A stretch of 63,822 nucleotides of DNA, taken from the NCBI GenBank assembly GCA_015066805.1, contig SVNP01000013.1:1-63822 (forward strand), in the 5' to 3' direction. The stretch comes from Ruminococcus sp. Lineage in GTDB: Bacteria > Bacillota > Clostridia > Oscillospirales > Ruminococcaceae. Below are positions 36,801 to 44,044 of the stretch, one piece after another (the stretch's first letter is position 1; each line of letters starts with the position of its first letter). The notes beneath the pieces are model-generated. The model saw nothing but the letters and a program-made list of their open reading frames with translations, was not told the origin of the DNA and made no database searches. The translations under genes and the position numbers were made by a program.

Positions 36801-37314
36801 ACTGACAGGGTGCGTCGATCTGTTCGGTGCGTGCATAGCCCATAGCCACCAGCTTTGCAGCCAGCTCTTCATGGCTGCATTCATCTCCGCTTTGCAGCGT
36901 AACGGTATGGCTCTGCAGCACCTGCGGCGGCAATGTATACTGCAATGCAGCCTCCGCAGAGGCAACCAGAACACGGCAATCACCGCTTTGCAGCGCAGAA
37001 AGTGCCGCGATGCGAAGCTGCTCATATTCACGGGAAATACCCGTTACCTCCGAGAAATTCAGTTCCTTGGAGGGATAGGGGCGGGCGAGCTTTTTTCCCG
37101 CCATAAAGTTGATGTCCTCACACAGCAGACGGGCAGCAGCCTCATCTGCCGCAACGGCCAAAACGGGCGCATCCTGCGACAATGTCAGCAGGATCTGCGC
37201 CCTGTGAATATGTGCTGCGCCGGAAAAGGCAACAGGTGTGATATGCTTTTGCAGGCATCGCCGCAGCTCCCGCACGGAAGGCAGCGATGCACAGACTTCG
37301 GTAAAAAAGCGCAT
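33853..37314 (-). CDS. mfd: Transcription-repair coupling factor
   Basis: An 1153-residue translocase that removes stalled RNA polymerase and recruits UvrA. It has a UvrB-like N-terminal region, the RNA-polymerase-interacting domain with VVHASHGIGRFMG near 490, a RecG-like helicase with Walker A GDVGFGKTE near 640 and the DEEQ box IDEEQRFGV near 745, and a C-terminal TRCF domain. It follows pth by 35 bases and is the last gene of the glmU-pth-mfd run. Confidence 0.97.
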   Translation of the reverse strand: MRFFTEVCASLPSVRELRRCLQKHITPVAFSGAAHIHRAQILLTLSQDAPVLAVAADEAAARLLCEDINFMAGKKLARPYPSKELNFSEVTGISREYEQLRIAALSALQSGDCRVLVASAEAALQYTLPPQVLQSHTVTLQSGDECSHEELAAKLVAMGYARTEQIDAPCQFSVRGDIFDVFPVQTELPVRIEFWGDEIDSISCFEPESQRRTDGVEQICIAPAMEALGDPALLAQRITALAATVRGKQAAVAKENLLADAEKLQNGVRLPHIDKYFPLLYDAPATVFDYCNCITVLCEAPSVAETMRGVYQRVHEDVKLLLEDGTLCRRLSDCILEPAAFNAKAMETGLVCMNAFFGGSNLFPYQKLLSEETLQNAPWGGSTRLLTEDLNELLAQKYAVMVCGGTEKTLPILLDDLQKSDIPCAIADADTLPQPGKVLLCASGLSGGFSYPMAKVACIAQTKAQSTVLRKRRFKKGQEIRALSEIAEGDLVVHASHGIGRFMGIEKLEMEGITKDYIAIQYAGTDSLYVPVTQLDQVSRYIGGKDDNTVKLNKLSSPEWQKTRSNVKKAVKDMAAQLIKLYAAREQAQGFRFDPDDTMQREFEERFPYAETDDQLRSIAEIKRDMERERPMDRLLCGDVGFGKTEVAFRAALKCVLSGKQCAILAPTTVLAYQHYTTALRRFESIPLHIELLSRFRTKKQQNEVLKKLASGQVDIVIGTHRLVQQDVKFAALGLAIIDEEQRFGVAHKERFKEAFHGIDMLTLSATPIPRTLNMALSGIRDMSVLEEPPQDRYPVQSYVLEYTDGIVAQAIQRELKRGGQVYYLHNRVETIQKCAAKLQEMMPDARIAYAHGKMNEQEISEIWRQLMEHEIDILVCTTIIETGVDVPNANTLILENADRFGLSQLYQLRGRVGRSNRRAYAYFTYEKNKSLNEVAEKRLEAIREFTQFGSGFRIAMRDLELRGAGSILGGQQHGQMEQVGYEMYMRMLNEAIAEEKGTVSPTPPTCSIDIQMEAHIPESYIESMTSRLEIYRRVALIQNETDKMDMVDELIDRFGEPPKSMMGLLEAALLRNTAGQLGIKEISQKRGALFFYMPSPSAAQISAMMRHYYDRIAFNDREVPYFIAVRLKNGERSAVLMKEVLGILAENATKLA

Positions 37315-37349
37315 GGTCTCCTCAAACTTTCTGTATCATCAAAAGAGGG

Positions 37350-38006
37350 TCAGTTTGGCTGCTCCGGTGCAGGAGGATTGCCGTTGTAACGGCTCATGGC
37401 AAGATCAGTCTTTCCCTGCAGGATCATGGGGATCGCCTCTGCGATCCGCTGTGCCGAAGCCCCCAGCGTTTCCAGCTCCTGCTGTGTAAAGGCCGAAAGC
37501 ACCCAGTCTGCCAAAGGATATTCGGGATGGGGCTTTTTGCCGATGCCGATGCGGATACGGGGGAAATCATCGGCACCGCTGAGATAGATAATGTTCTTCA
37601 TGCCGTTATGTCCGCCATCGCTGCCCTTTTTACGGATCCGCAGACCGCCTACGGGCAAAGTGATGTCATCATACAAAATCAGCGTATGAGCAGGGTCAAT
37701 GTGATAGAACTGCATTGCCTCCTGCACCGCCTGCCCGCTGAGATTCATAAAGGTTTCGGGTTTCATCAGCAGGCAGCGCACGCCTTCGCATTCCACATCG
37801 GTGCAAACCGCATGGAACCGATGCTTCTGCCACTTGGCACCATGCTTTGCAGCAAAAGCATCTATGGCAATAAAGCCTGCGTTATGGCGGGTATTGGTAT
37901 ATTGCGCCCCCGGGTTGCCCAACCCCACGATGATCCACTGGGGCGGCCCTGCCGGTGCGGGGCGGGAAGATTCAATCTGCTTGAATAAATCGAAAATATT
38001 GCTCAT
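37350..38006 (-). CDS. pth: Peptidyl-tRNA hydrolase
   Basis: A 218-residue enzyme that releases peptides from drop-off peptidyl-tRNA. It has GLGNPGAQYTNTRHNAG near 29-45 with the catalytic His, LLMKPETFMNLSG near 79-91 and GSDGGHNGMKNI near 128. About 20 extra residues precede the usual start. The ATG overlaps the glmU stop as ATGA, indicating translational coupling. The glmU-pth-mfd order is common in Firmicutes. Confidence 0.97.
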   Translation of the reverse strand: MSNIFDLFKQIESSRPAPAGPPQWIIVGLGNPGAQYTNTRHNAGFIAIDAFAAKHGAKWQKHRFHAVCTDVECEGVRCLLMKPETFMNLSGQAVQEAMQFYHIDPAHTLILYDDITLPVGGLRIRKKGSDGGHNGMKNIIYLSGADDFPRIRIGIGKKPHPEYPLADWVLSAFTQQELETLGASAQRIAEAIPMILQGKTDLAMSRYNGNPPAPEQPN

Positions 38007-39397
38007 TTGCTGCTGTCGCTGCCCTTCTTGCCCTTTACGGCGAATTTTCTCAGGGTATAGCCATCCTTGATATGCAGCACACCCCGGTCGATGGCCAGTG
38101 CATAGTCGGGCACATCTGTGGTGACGGTGGTACCTGCTGCGGTATAAGCGTGCTTGCCCAGCTCCACGGGAGCGATCAGGTTGGTATTGCAGCCCACAAA
38201 GGCATGATCGCCGATGACACAGCGGGATTTTTTCACACCGTCAAAGTTAACGGTCACACAGCCGCAGCCGATGTTGACATCTTTGCCGATATCGCTGTCA
38301 CCCAGATAGGCAAGATGAGCAATGGCGGTATCTTCACCCACGGTGGTGTTTTTGATCTCCACAAAGTCACCGATCTTGGCACCGCTGCAGATATGGCTGT
38401 CGGGACGGATATGCACAAAGGGTCCGATCTTTACATCGCTGTCGATGACAGACTGATAGGCCTGCACCGTGTTCAGGGTCACACGATCACCGATGACCGT
38501 ATCCTCAACCACACAGCCGGGACCGATGACGCAGTTTTCGCCGATGACCGTATTGCCGCGCAGAATGGTATTGGGCAGGATCTCCGTACCTGCGCCGATT
38601 TTTACACTGCGCTCAATGATAATGCCGTCAGTACAGGCAAAGCCCACGCCGTTTGCCATATGCTGATGCAGCACTGCCATTCTGGCGGCGGTATTCAGCT
38701 TCAGCAGGCCCTTACGGTCATTGGCACCCAGCACCACATCGGGATTATGCGAGCAATAAGCACCTGCACGCAGACCATCCTTCAGTGCAATGGCAATGGT
38801 ATCGGTAAGATAATACTCGTTCTGGGCATTGTTGTTTTCCAGCTTTCCCAACAGCTTCAACAGATCCGCCGTGCGGAACCAATAGCAGCCGGAGTTGATC
38901 TCCGTAATGCGGCGCTGCTCATCGGTGGCATCCTTTTCCTCCACAATGCCTGCAATGCCGCTGTCGGTACGAAGAATTCTGCCGTAGCCGAAGGGCTGCT
39001 CCACATTGGCGGTGATCACAGTGACCGCATTGCCTTCTTTCTCATGGCGTGCCAGAGAATCCGCAATGGTCTCACTGTCGATAAAGGGGGCATCGCCGCA
39101 AAGCACCAATGTGCTGCCTGCGGTATCCTCCTGCAGAAAAGGAATGGTCTGCTGCACCGCGTGACCCGTACCCAGACGCTCTGCCTGCAATGCGGTACGG
39201 CAGCGGTCACCCAGATAGTCCTCGATCTGCTGCGCCTCATAGCCGGTCACCACGCAAATGCGGGAAAGCCCCGCCTGCTCGCAGGCACCCAATACCCACT
39301 CCAGCATAGGCTCGCCCAGAACCTTGAACATCGGCTTGGGGATGGGGGCTTTCATACGCTTACCCTGTCCGCCTGCCAGAATTACTGCCTGATTCAT
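38003..39397 (-). CDS. glmU: Bifunctional UDP-N-acetylglucosamine pyrophosphorylase / glucosamine-1-phosphate N-acetyltransferase
   Basis: A 464-residue enzyme making UDP-GlcNAc for peptidoglycan. The N-terminal uridyltransferase has LAGGQGKRMKAPIPKPM at 7-23 and GDAPF near 101. The C-terminal left-handed beta-helix with hexapeptide repeats (about 255-450) carries the acetyltransferase, including the HLAYLGDSDIG segment. Both halves are complete. ATGA overlap with pth. Confidence 0.97.
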   Translation of the reverse strand: MNQAVILAGGQGKRMKAPIPKPMFKVLGEPMLEWVLGACEQAGLSRICVVTGYEAQQIEDYLGDRCRTALQAERLGTGHAVQQTIPFLQEDTAGSTLVLCGDAPFIDSETIADSLARHEKEGNAVTVITANVEQPFGYGRILRTDSGIAGIVEEKDATDEQRRITEINSGCYWFRTADLLKLLGKLENNNAQNEYYLTDTIAIALKDGLRAGAYCSHNPDVVLGANDRKGLLKLNTAARMAVLHQHMANGVGFACTDGIIIERSVKIGAGTEILPNTILRGNTVIGENCVIGPGCVVEDTVIGDRVTLNTVQAYQSVIDSDVKIGPFVHIRPDSHICSGAKIGDFVEIKNTTVGEDTAIAHLAYLGDSDIGKDVNIGCGCVTVNFDGVKKSRCVIGDHAFVGCNTNLIAPVELGKHAYTAAGTTVTTDVPDYALAIDRGVLHIKDGYTLRKFAVKGKKGSDSSK

Positions 39398-39446
39398 ATT
39401 TCATACATCCTTTCCGATGAATTGATTTTGTTCAGATACATCCATT

Positions 39447-39475
39447 ATTATAGCAAAGAAAAGCCGGAAAATCAA
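39447..39475 (-). promoter_or_regulatory. Promoter of glmU-pth-mfd
   Basis: On the minus strand TTGATT (39475-39470), a 17-base spacer and TATAAT (39452-39447). It overlaps the 3' end of the GtrA gene by four bases. Confidence 0.65.
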
Positions 39476-39981
39476 GAGGGATCCGCCTCTTTTTGGGGGT
39501 CGCTCTTTTTGCGGAACACCACCAGCTTGCTGAACAGATAGTTGGATACCAGAATGATCACCTGCACCAGAACCGTCATCAGCGCAAAGTTCCACTTGAA
39601 GCGGGTAACGGTCAGCCACATAATAAACAGCTCCATGAAAAAGGAAACCAGACGGGCACCGTAAAAACCGCGCATTTCCCGCAGCAGATCAGCGGTAGTA
39701 TCGGTTTTGCTCATAAACACATACTTTTTGTTGACCACAAAAGCAAAGGTGGCACAGATCACCCATGAAACCGCAGTGTTGACCATGTTGGGAATGTCCA
39801 TCTCCATGGTGTAGCCGCCCAGAGAAAACAGCCACTCCCCCACCAGCTTGGTGATGATGGAAAGCAAGGTCGTCCATGCGCCGTAGTAACAGTAGCGCAG
39901 GCCGTTTTCATACTTGTAAAACAGATTTTTGATGGGCTTGGGCATCAGCTTTAAGGCAAATTGCAGCAGGGCTTCCAGCAT
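39472..39981 (-). CDS. GtrA-family membrane protein
   Basis: A 169-residue protein with four predicted membrane segments and the GtrA pattern: RYCYYGAWTTLLS near 30, then ATFAFVVNKKYVF near 77-89 and VLVQVIILVSNYLFSKLVVF near the end. GtrA proteins flip or recruit polyprenyl-linked sugars for glycan decoration. No glycosyltransferase partner is adjacent. GGAGG precedes the ATG. It may be the first gene of the glmU transcript. Confidence 0.9.
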   Translation of the reverse strand: MLEALLQFALKLMPKPIKNLFYKYENGLRYCYYGAWTTLLSIITKLVGEWLFSLGGYTMEMDIPNMVNTAVSWVICATFAFVVNKKYVFMSKTDTTADLLREMRGFYGARLVSFFMELFIMWLTVTRFKWNFALMTVLVQVIILVSNYLFSKLVVFRKKSDPQKEADPS

Positions 39982-40090
39982 AAGGGGTCCTCCGTAATAA
40001 TATAGTATGGTCTATTATACCACAAAAATCACTCTTTGGCAAGAGGCGGCAAAATCTCGGCGGCGAAAGGGGCAAAATCTGCGTTAGCCC

Positions 40091-40119
40091 TTGACAACCG
40101 CCTGCGGATGTGATAAAAT
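40091..40119 (+). promoter_or_regulatory. Promoter of rnpB
   Basis: A perfect TTGACA (40091-40096), a 17-base spacer and TAAAAT (40114-40119), ending five bases before the P1 helix of the RNA. Confidence 0.85.
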
Positions 40120-40123
40120 ATCT

Positions 40124-40475
40124 GTGTGAGCAGACTGTGCAATCGCGGCGGCGTTTTAGCCGACGAGGAAAGTCCGGGCATCACAGAGCAGGGTAACTGC
40201 TAACGGCAGCCGGAGGCGACTCCAGGGCCAGTGCAACAGAAACAGACTGCCGGCATCTGCCGGTGATGGTGGAAAGGTGGGGTAAGAGCCCACCGGAGCG
40301 TGCGAGAGTACGCTGCCATGTAAACCCTACCCGATGCAACGCTGATTTGGTGTGTCACGTCATAACATTTGCTCGATGGATGCGGCACAAAGGCGGCTTG
40401 AACGGTTCGGCGACGAACCGGCTAGATAAATGATTGCACCCGACAGAACCCGGCTTATAAGTCTGGTCACACACC
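40124..40475 (+). ncRNA. rnpB: RNase P RNA (catalytic subunit, A-type)
   Basis: About 350 nt with the universal RNase P elements: GAGGAAAGTCCGGGC (CR-I) near 40167, GTGCAACAGAAA near 40231, GAGCGTGCGAGAG near 40296, and ATAAATGATTG with GACAGAACCCGGCTTATA near 40426-40459. The ends GTGTGA-CAGACT and AGTCTG-TCACAC pair to form P1. It cleaves 5' leaders from pre-tRNAs. Exact ends are within a few bases. Confidence 0.95.
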
Positions 40476-40477
40476 GC

Positions 40478-40512
40478 AGCCGATGCGAAAGCTCTTTTCC
40501 GCATCGGCTTTG
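40478..40512 (+). terminator. Hairpin after rnpB
   Basis: AGCCGATGCG (40478-40487) pairs with CGCATCGGCT (40500-40509) around a 12-base loop, followed by a short T-rich stretch. Transcription may read through to the lipoprotein gene. Confidence 0.65.
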
Positions 40513-40538
40513 ATGTTTCAAACAGAAAGGAAAGCCCT

Positions 40539-41180
40539 ATGCGCCGTTTGCACGCTATTCTGCTGGGGGCCGTCATTGCCTTTGGCTGCACGGGATGTAT
40601 GACCAATCCCGACCAATCCTCTTTGGCAGAACCGGAAAGCTCCGCTTCCGACAGCATCATCCTCATTCCCTCCGCATTGCCCGAGAACTTTACCATCACC
40701 CTGCCCCCCGGATTTACCGCAACCTCCTCTGCCGCTTACGAGGAGTATTACGTTCTCAACGATGCCTCCATCATCATCAGCGATGACCCCATTGCCATCT
40801 CCGGAGAACGGCTGGAACACTACACCGCCCAAATCAAAGAGGTCTACGAGCAGACGGCCGATGACTACCGTCTGCAGGATGAATCCACGGTGACCATCAA
40901 CGGTACCAATGCGGTGATCCTGGAATTCAGCTATGCGCTCATCGGGGAAAACGCCCGGCAGGATCTGCAGGCAATGGTGGCTGTTATGCTCCACCACGAT
41001 GTCGCATACGTCATCACCTGTAAAAGCAAGGCGGAAACGTATCTGCAATACCGCGGTATGTTCCGTTCCGCCATTGACAGCATTGAGATCGAAACGCCCC
41101 CGGAAAACACCGAAGGCGCAGTCACTCATACGGCACCACCCACTACCACAACATCCAAAAGCGAAACCACCGTGTCTTGA
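40539..41180 (+). CDS. Lipoprotein of unknown function
   Basis: A 213-residue lipoprotein with signal and lipobox ending GCTGC near residue 20. One domain (about 45-185) follows, with FTITLPPGFTATSS at its start; PsbP-like or DUF1795-like folds have this type of pattern, but the match is too weak to claim. A Thr-rich tail (TTTTSKSETTVS) ends the protein. AAAGGAAAG precedes the ATG. It directly follows rnpB and has no clear promoter of its own. Confidence 0.65.
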   Translation: MRRLHAILLGAVIAFGCTGCMTNPDQSSLAEPESSASDSIILIPSALPENFTITLPPGFTATSSAAYEEYYVLNDASIIISDDPIAISGERLEHYTAQIKEVYEQTADDYRLQDESTVTINGTNAVILEFSYALIGENARQDLQAMVAVMLHHDVAYVITCKSKAETYLQYRGMFRSAIDSIEIETPPENTEGAVTHTAPPTTTTSKSETTVS

Positions 41181-41255
41181 TTCGTCACATTGCACAAAAC
41201 AGCACCAAAAAAGTGCACTATTCTCACAAAGTTTCGGATTTTTTTCAAAAGGGAT

Positions 41256-41283
41256 TTGACAAATCCGATATTTGTGGTATAAT
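41256..41283 (+). promoter_or_regulatory. Promoter of the minD-like gene
   Basis: TTGACA (41256-41261), a 16-base spacer and TATAAT (41278-41283). It lies 145 bp before the start codon. Confidence 0.75.
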
Positions 41284-41300
41284 GTAATAAGGTATTCGTG

Positions 41301-41377
41301 TGCAGTTTGTATGATGTTTCCAAAGCACTGCATTCAATATATCACCAACACGCTAATTCTCCGTTTTCTGTACGGAG
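41301..41377 (+). other. Structured 5' leader of the minD-like gene
   Basis: Two short inverted repeats lie in the ~138-base leader: TGCAGT/ACTGCA (41301-41306 with 41327-41332) and CTCCGT/ACGGAG (41359-41364 with 41372-41377). No known riboswitch motif was recognised. Confidence 0.4.
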
Positions 41378-41427
41378 AGGACGACTGCGCAACACATCAC
41401 CACAGCGTCCTGAAAGGAGCAATCTTT

Positions 41428-42168
41428 ATGTCAAAAATGATCGCCGTAACCTCCGGAAAAGGCGGTACCGGTAAGTCTTCCATCTGCGCCGGAATCGGCT
41501 ATACCCTTGCAAAGCAGGGCAGTCGTACACTGATCATTGAGCTGGACTTTGGTCTGCGCTGCATTGATATCATCTTCGGCATGACAGGTCAGATCAAGCA
41601 TGACCTGGGCGATGTGCTGGCCGGTAAGATCTCTGCGCTGGACGCCGTGACCCGAGTGCCCATGGCAAGCAACCTGTTCGTGCTGTGCGCCCCCAAGGAT
41701 CCTTTCCTGTCCGTAACGGTGGAGCAGATCACCGAGATCTGCCGTTCTATCCGTAAGTATTACGATTACATCATCATTGATACCGGCGCAGGCATCAACA
41801 ACCATGTGTTCGATATCGTTGAGCAGGCAAACCTGATCCTCGTTGTGACTACGCCCGACCCCATCTGTGTCCGTGATGCACAGATGATGTCCGATGAGTT
41901 CTACTCCCGCGGCAACCGCCGTCAGCGTCTGATCATCAACAAGGTCAGCAAACGTGCCATCGGCGCAGAGCTTGTGCGTGACCTGGATGAGATCATCGAC
42001 ACCATCGGTGTGCAGCTCATCGGCGTGGTGCCCGATGACTACGATCTTGTGATCTCAACCGGCAAGGGTGAGCCAATTCCTTCCAGCGCACCCAGCCTTG
42101 CTGCCTTTGATGCCATCTCCAAACGTCTGCGCGGCGAAAACGCCCCCCTTACCGTAAAGATCGGCTGA
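41428..42168 (+). CDS. minD: MinD/ParA-family ATPase (septum-site determining MinD-like)
   Basis: A 246-residue deviant-Walker ATPase. It has the signature GKGGTGKSS near 9-17 with both lysines, then ELDFGLRCIDIIFGM (MinD: DIGLRNLDVVMG) near 41-55 and IIIDTGAGI near 119-127. It ends AFDAISKRLRGENAPLTVKIG, a weak amphipathic tail. MinD recruits the division inhibitor MinC to membranes; no minC or minE is here, so a MinD-like role in positioning is inferred. GGAGC before the ATG at 41428 sets the start. It precedes mgsA, as in the clostridial min/mre clusters. Confidence 0.8.
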   Translation: MSKMIAVTSGKGGTGKSSICAGIGYTLAKQGSRTLIIELDFGLRCIDIIFGMTGQIKHDLGDVLAGKISALDAVTRVPMASNLFVLCAPKDPFLSVTVEQITEICRSIRKYYDYIIIDTGAGINNHVFDIVEQANLILVVTTPDPICVRDAQMMSDEFYSRGNRRQRLIINKVSKRAIGAELVRDLDEIIDTIGVQLIGVVPDDYDLVISTGKGEPIPSSAPSLAAFDAISKRLRGENAPLTVKIG

Positions 42169-42219
42169 CAGCGGCAGCTTACCGCAGCAACTATTACAGT
42201 ATAGAAAGGATGACCCCCC

Positions 42220-42621
42220 ATGACCATTGCCTTGATCGCCCATGACGCAAAAAAAGAACTGATGATCCAATTCTGCACAGCATATTCCGGCGTACTTTCG
42301 CGCCACACCCTTTGCGCCACCGGTACTACCGGTAAACAGGTCAGCGAGGCAACCGGTTTGCCGGTCAAGCGTTTTCTCAGCGGCGCACAGGGCGGCGGGC
42401 AAGAGATCTGCGCCCGTATCTCCTGCGATGAGATCGACGTGCTGCTGTTCTTCCGTGATCCCAATAACCCCAAGATGACCGACCCCAACGACCTGAATCT
42501 CCTGCGCCTGTGCGATGTGCACAACGTACCCGTTGCCACCAACATTGCAACGGCCGAAGCCCTGATTCTTGCGCTGGAACGCGGCGATCTGGATTGGCGA
42601 GAGATCGGCAACCCCATGTAA
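42220..42621 (+). CDS. Methylglyoxal synthase homologue lacking the catalytic aspartate
   Basis: A 133-residue protein clearly of the MgsA fold: [11 protein letters not shown] at 3-13, CATGTTGK at 32-39, [14 protein letters not shown] at 103-116. MgsA converts DHAP to methylglyoxal. The catalytic Asp of GPxGGDQQ (Asp71 in E. coli) is Gly60 here ([10 protein letters not shown], codon GGG at 42397-42399). The positions matching E. coli His98 and Asp101 are Thr87 and Asn90. Classical activity is therefore doubtful. It lies 51 bp after the minD-like gene, a pairing known in clostridia. A regulatory or altered-substrate role is inference. Confidence 0.85.
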   Translation: MTIALIAHDAKKELMIQFCTAYSGVLSRHTLCATGTTGKQVSEATGLPVKRFLSGAQGGGQEICARISCDEIDVLLFFRDPNNPKMTDPNDLNLLRLCDVHNVPVATNIATAEALILALERGDLDWREIGNPM

Positions 42622-42694
42622 CCTGTTTTCATATTTTCATTGCCCCTTTCCACAAAGGGGCAATTTCTGCGTTATAAGAAAGGATTGAATCATT

Positions 42695-44014
42695 ATGGCT
42701 AATTACCTGAAACGCCCCAACGGCACCGAGGATGTAACCCCTAAAAACATCCACAAATGGCTGACAGTGGAAAAAGTTGTCCGTGAAACAGCCGAGTGCT
42801 TCGGTTTTTCCGAGATCCGTGTGCCTACCTTTGAAACCACCGAGCTGTTCCAGCGTTCCGTGGGAGAAACCACCGATGTGGTGCAGAAGGAAATGTACTC
42901 CGTGACCGCCAAAGAAACCGTCTACACCCTCCGTCCCGAAGGTACCGCAGGCACCATCCGTGCCATGCTGCAAAACGGTATGCTGGCAGAGGCTCTCCCC
43001 CAGAAGGTGTTCTATATCCTCTCCTGCTTCCGTCACGAGCGTCCTCAGGCCGGCAGACTCCGTGAGTTTCACCAGTTCGGCATCGAAATGGCAGGCAGCG
43101 CCTCCCCCTATGCAGATGCCGATGTCATCATGGTGGCAAAGCAGATCCTGGATACTCTGGGCCTGAAAAATATCAGCCTGCACATCAACAGCATTGGCTG
43201 CCCCAAGTGCCGCAGCAAGTATTTTGATGCCCTGCGTACTTATTTTTCCGATTATACCGAGACGCTCTGCGAAACCTGTCAGGGCAGAATGCAGCGCAAT
43301 CCTATGCGGATCCTGGACTGCAAAAGCCCCATCTGCAAGGAGATCGCCGCAAATGCACCCAAAATCACAGATTTTCTGTGCGAGGAGTGCCGGGAGCATT
43401 TTGCCACCTTCCGTGGTGCTTTGGATGCCATGGGCGTGGAGTATATTGTGGATCCTACCATTGTGCGTGGTCTGGATTACTACACCAAAACCGTTTTTGA
43501 GTTCATTACCACCGATATCGGCGCACAGGGCACCGTTTGCGCCGGCGGCCGCTATGATGGTCTCATCGAGCAGCTTGGCGGACAGGCTGTGCCTGCACTG
43601 GGCTTTGGTATGGGTCTGGAGCGACTGATCCTGACCATGGAACACCAGGGCTGCGAATTCCTGGAGCCTTCCCGCTGCGAGCTGTACATTGCCCCAATGG
43701 ATGAAGCCGCACGCCCCGAAGCCATGCGCCTTGCCATGACCCTGCGTCAGAGCGGCAGCCGTGTGGAATATGATCTGGCAAACCGTACCTTTAAGGCACA
43801 GATGAAATATGCTGACAAGCTGGGGGCAGACTATCTGCTGGTGCTTGGCTCCGATGAGCTGGCTACCAAGCAGGCAAAGCTCAAAAATATGAAGACCGGA
43901 GAACAGATCCCCATTTCTCTGGGCGATGATTTTGAGGATGCCTACAACGACATCGTACTGGCTGATATGTTCCGTGACGAAACATTGGAAAATCTGCTGG
44001 ATCCCCGGAGCTGA
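42695..44014 (+). CDS. hisS: Histidyl-tRNA synthetase
   Basis: A 439-residue class II synthetase. Motif 2 is in FRHERPQAGRLREFHQFGIE near 112-131. The His-specific motif VRGLDYYTKTVFEF is near 258. Motif 3 is GFGMGLERL near 304. The C-terminal anticodon-binding domain starts near 330. Extra cysteine pairs (CPKC, CETC, CEEC) in the insertion domain suggest a zinc site, seen in some Firmicutes enzymes. AAAGGA precedes the ATG. Confidence 0.97.
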   Translation: MANYLKRPNGTEDVTPKNIHKWLTVEKVVRETAECFGFSEIRVPTFETTELFQRSVGETTDVVQKEMYSVTAKETVYTLRPEGTAGTIRAMLQNGMLAEALPQKVFYILSCFRHERPQAGRLREFHQFGIEMAGSASPYADADVIMVAKQILDTLGLKNISLHINSIGCPKCRSKYFDALRTYFSDYTETLCETCQGRMQRNPMRILDCKSPICKEIAANAPKITDFLCEECREHFATFRGALDAMGVEYIVDPTIVRGLDYYTKTVFEFITTDIGAQGTVCAGGRYDGLIEQLGGQAVPALGFGMGLERLILTMEHQGCEFLEPSRCELYIAPMDEAARPEAMRLAMTLRQSGSRVEYDLANRTFKAQMKYADKLGADYLLVLGSDELATKQAKLKNMKTGEQIPISLGDDFEDAYNDIVLADMFRDETLENLLDPRS

Positions 44015-44044
44015 TGGCTCCCCTGCCCTAAGGAGGGCTTGCCC

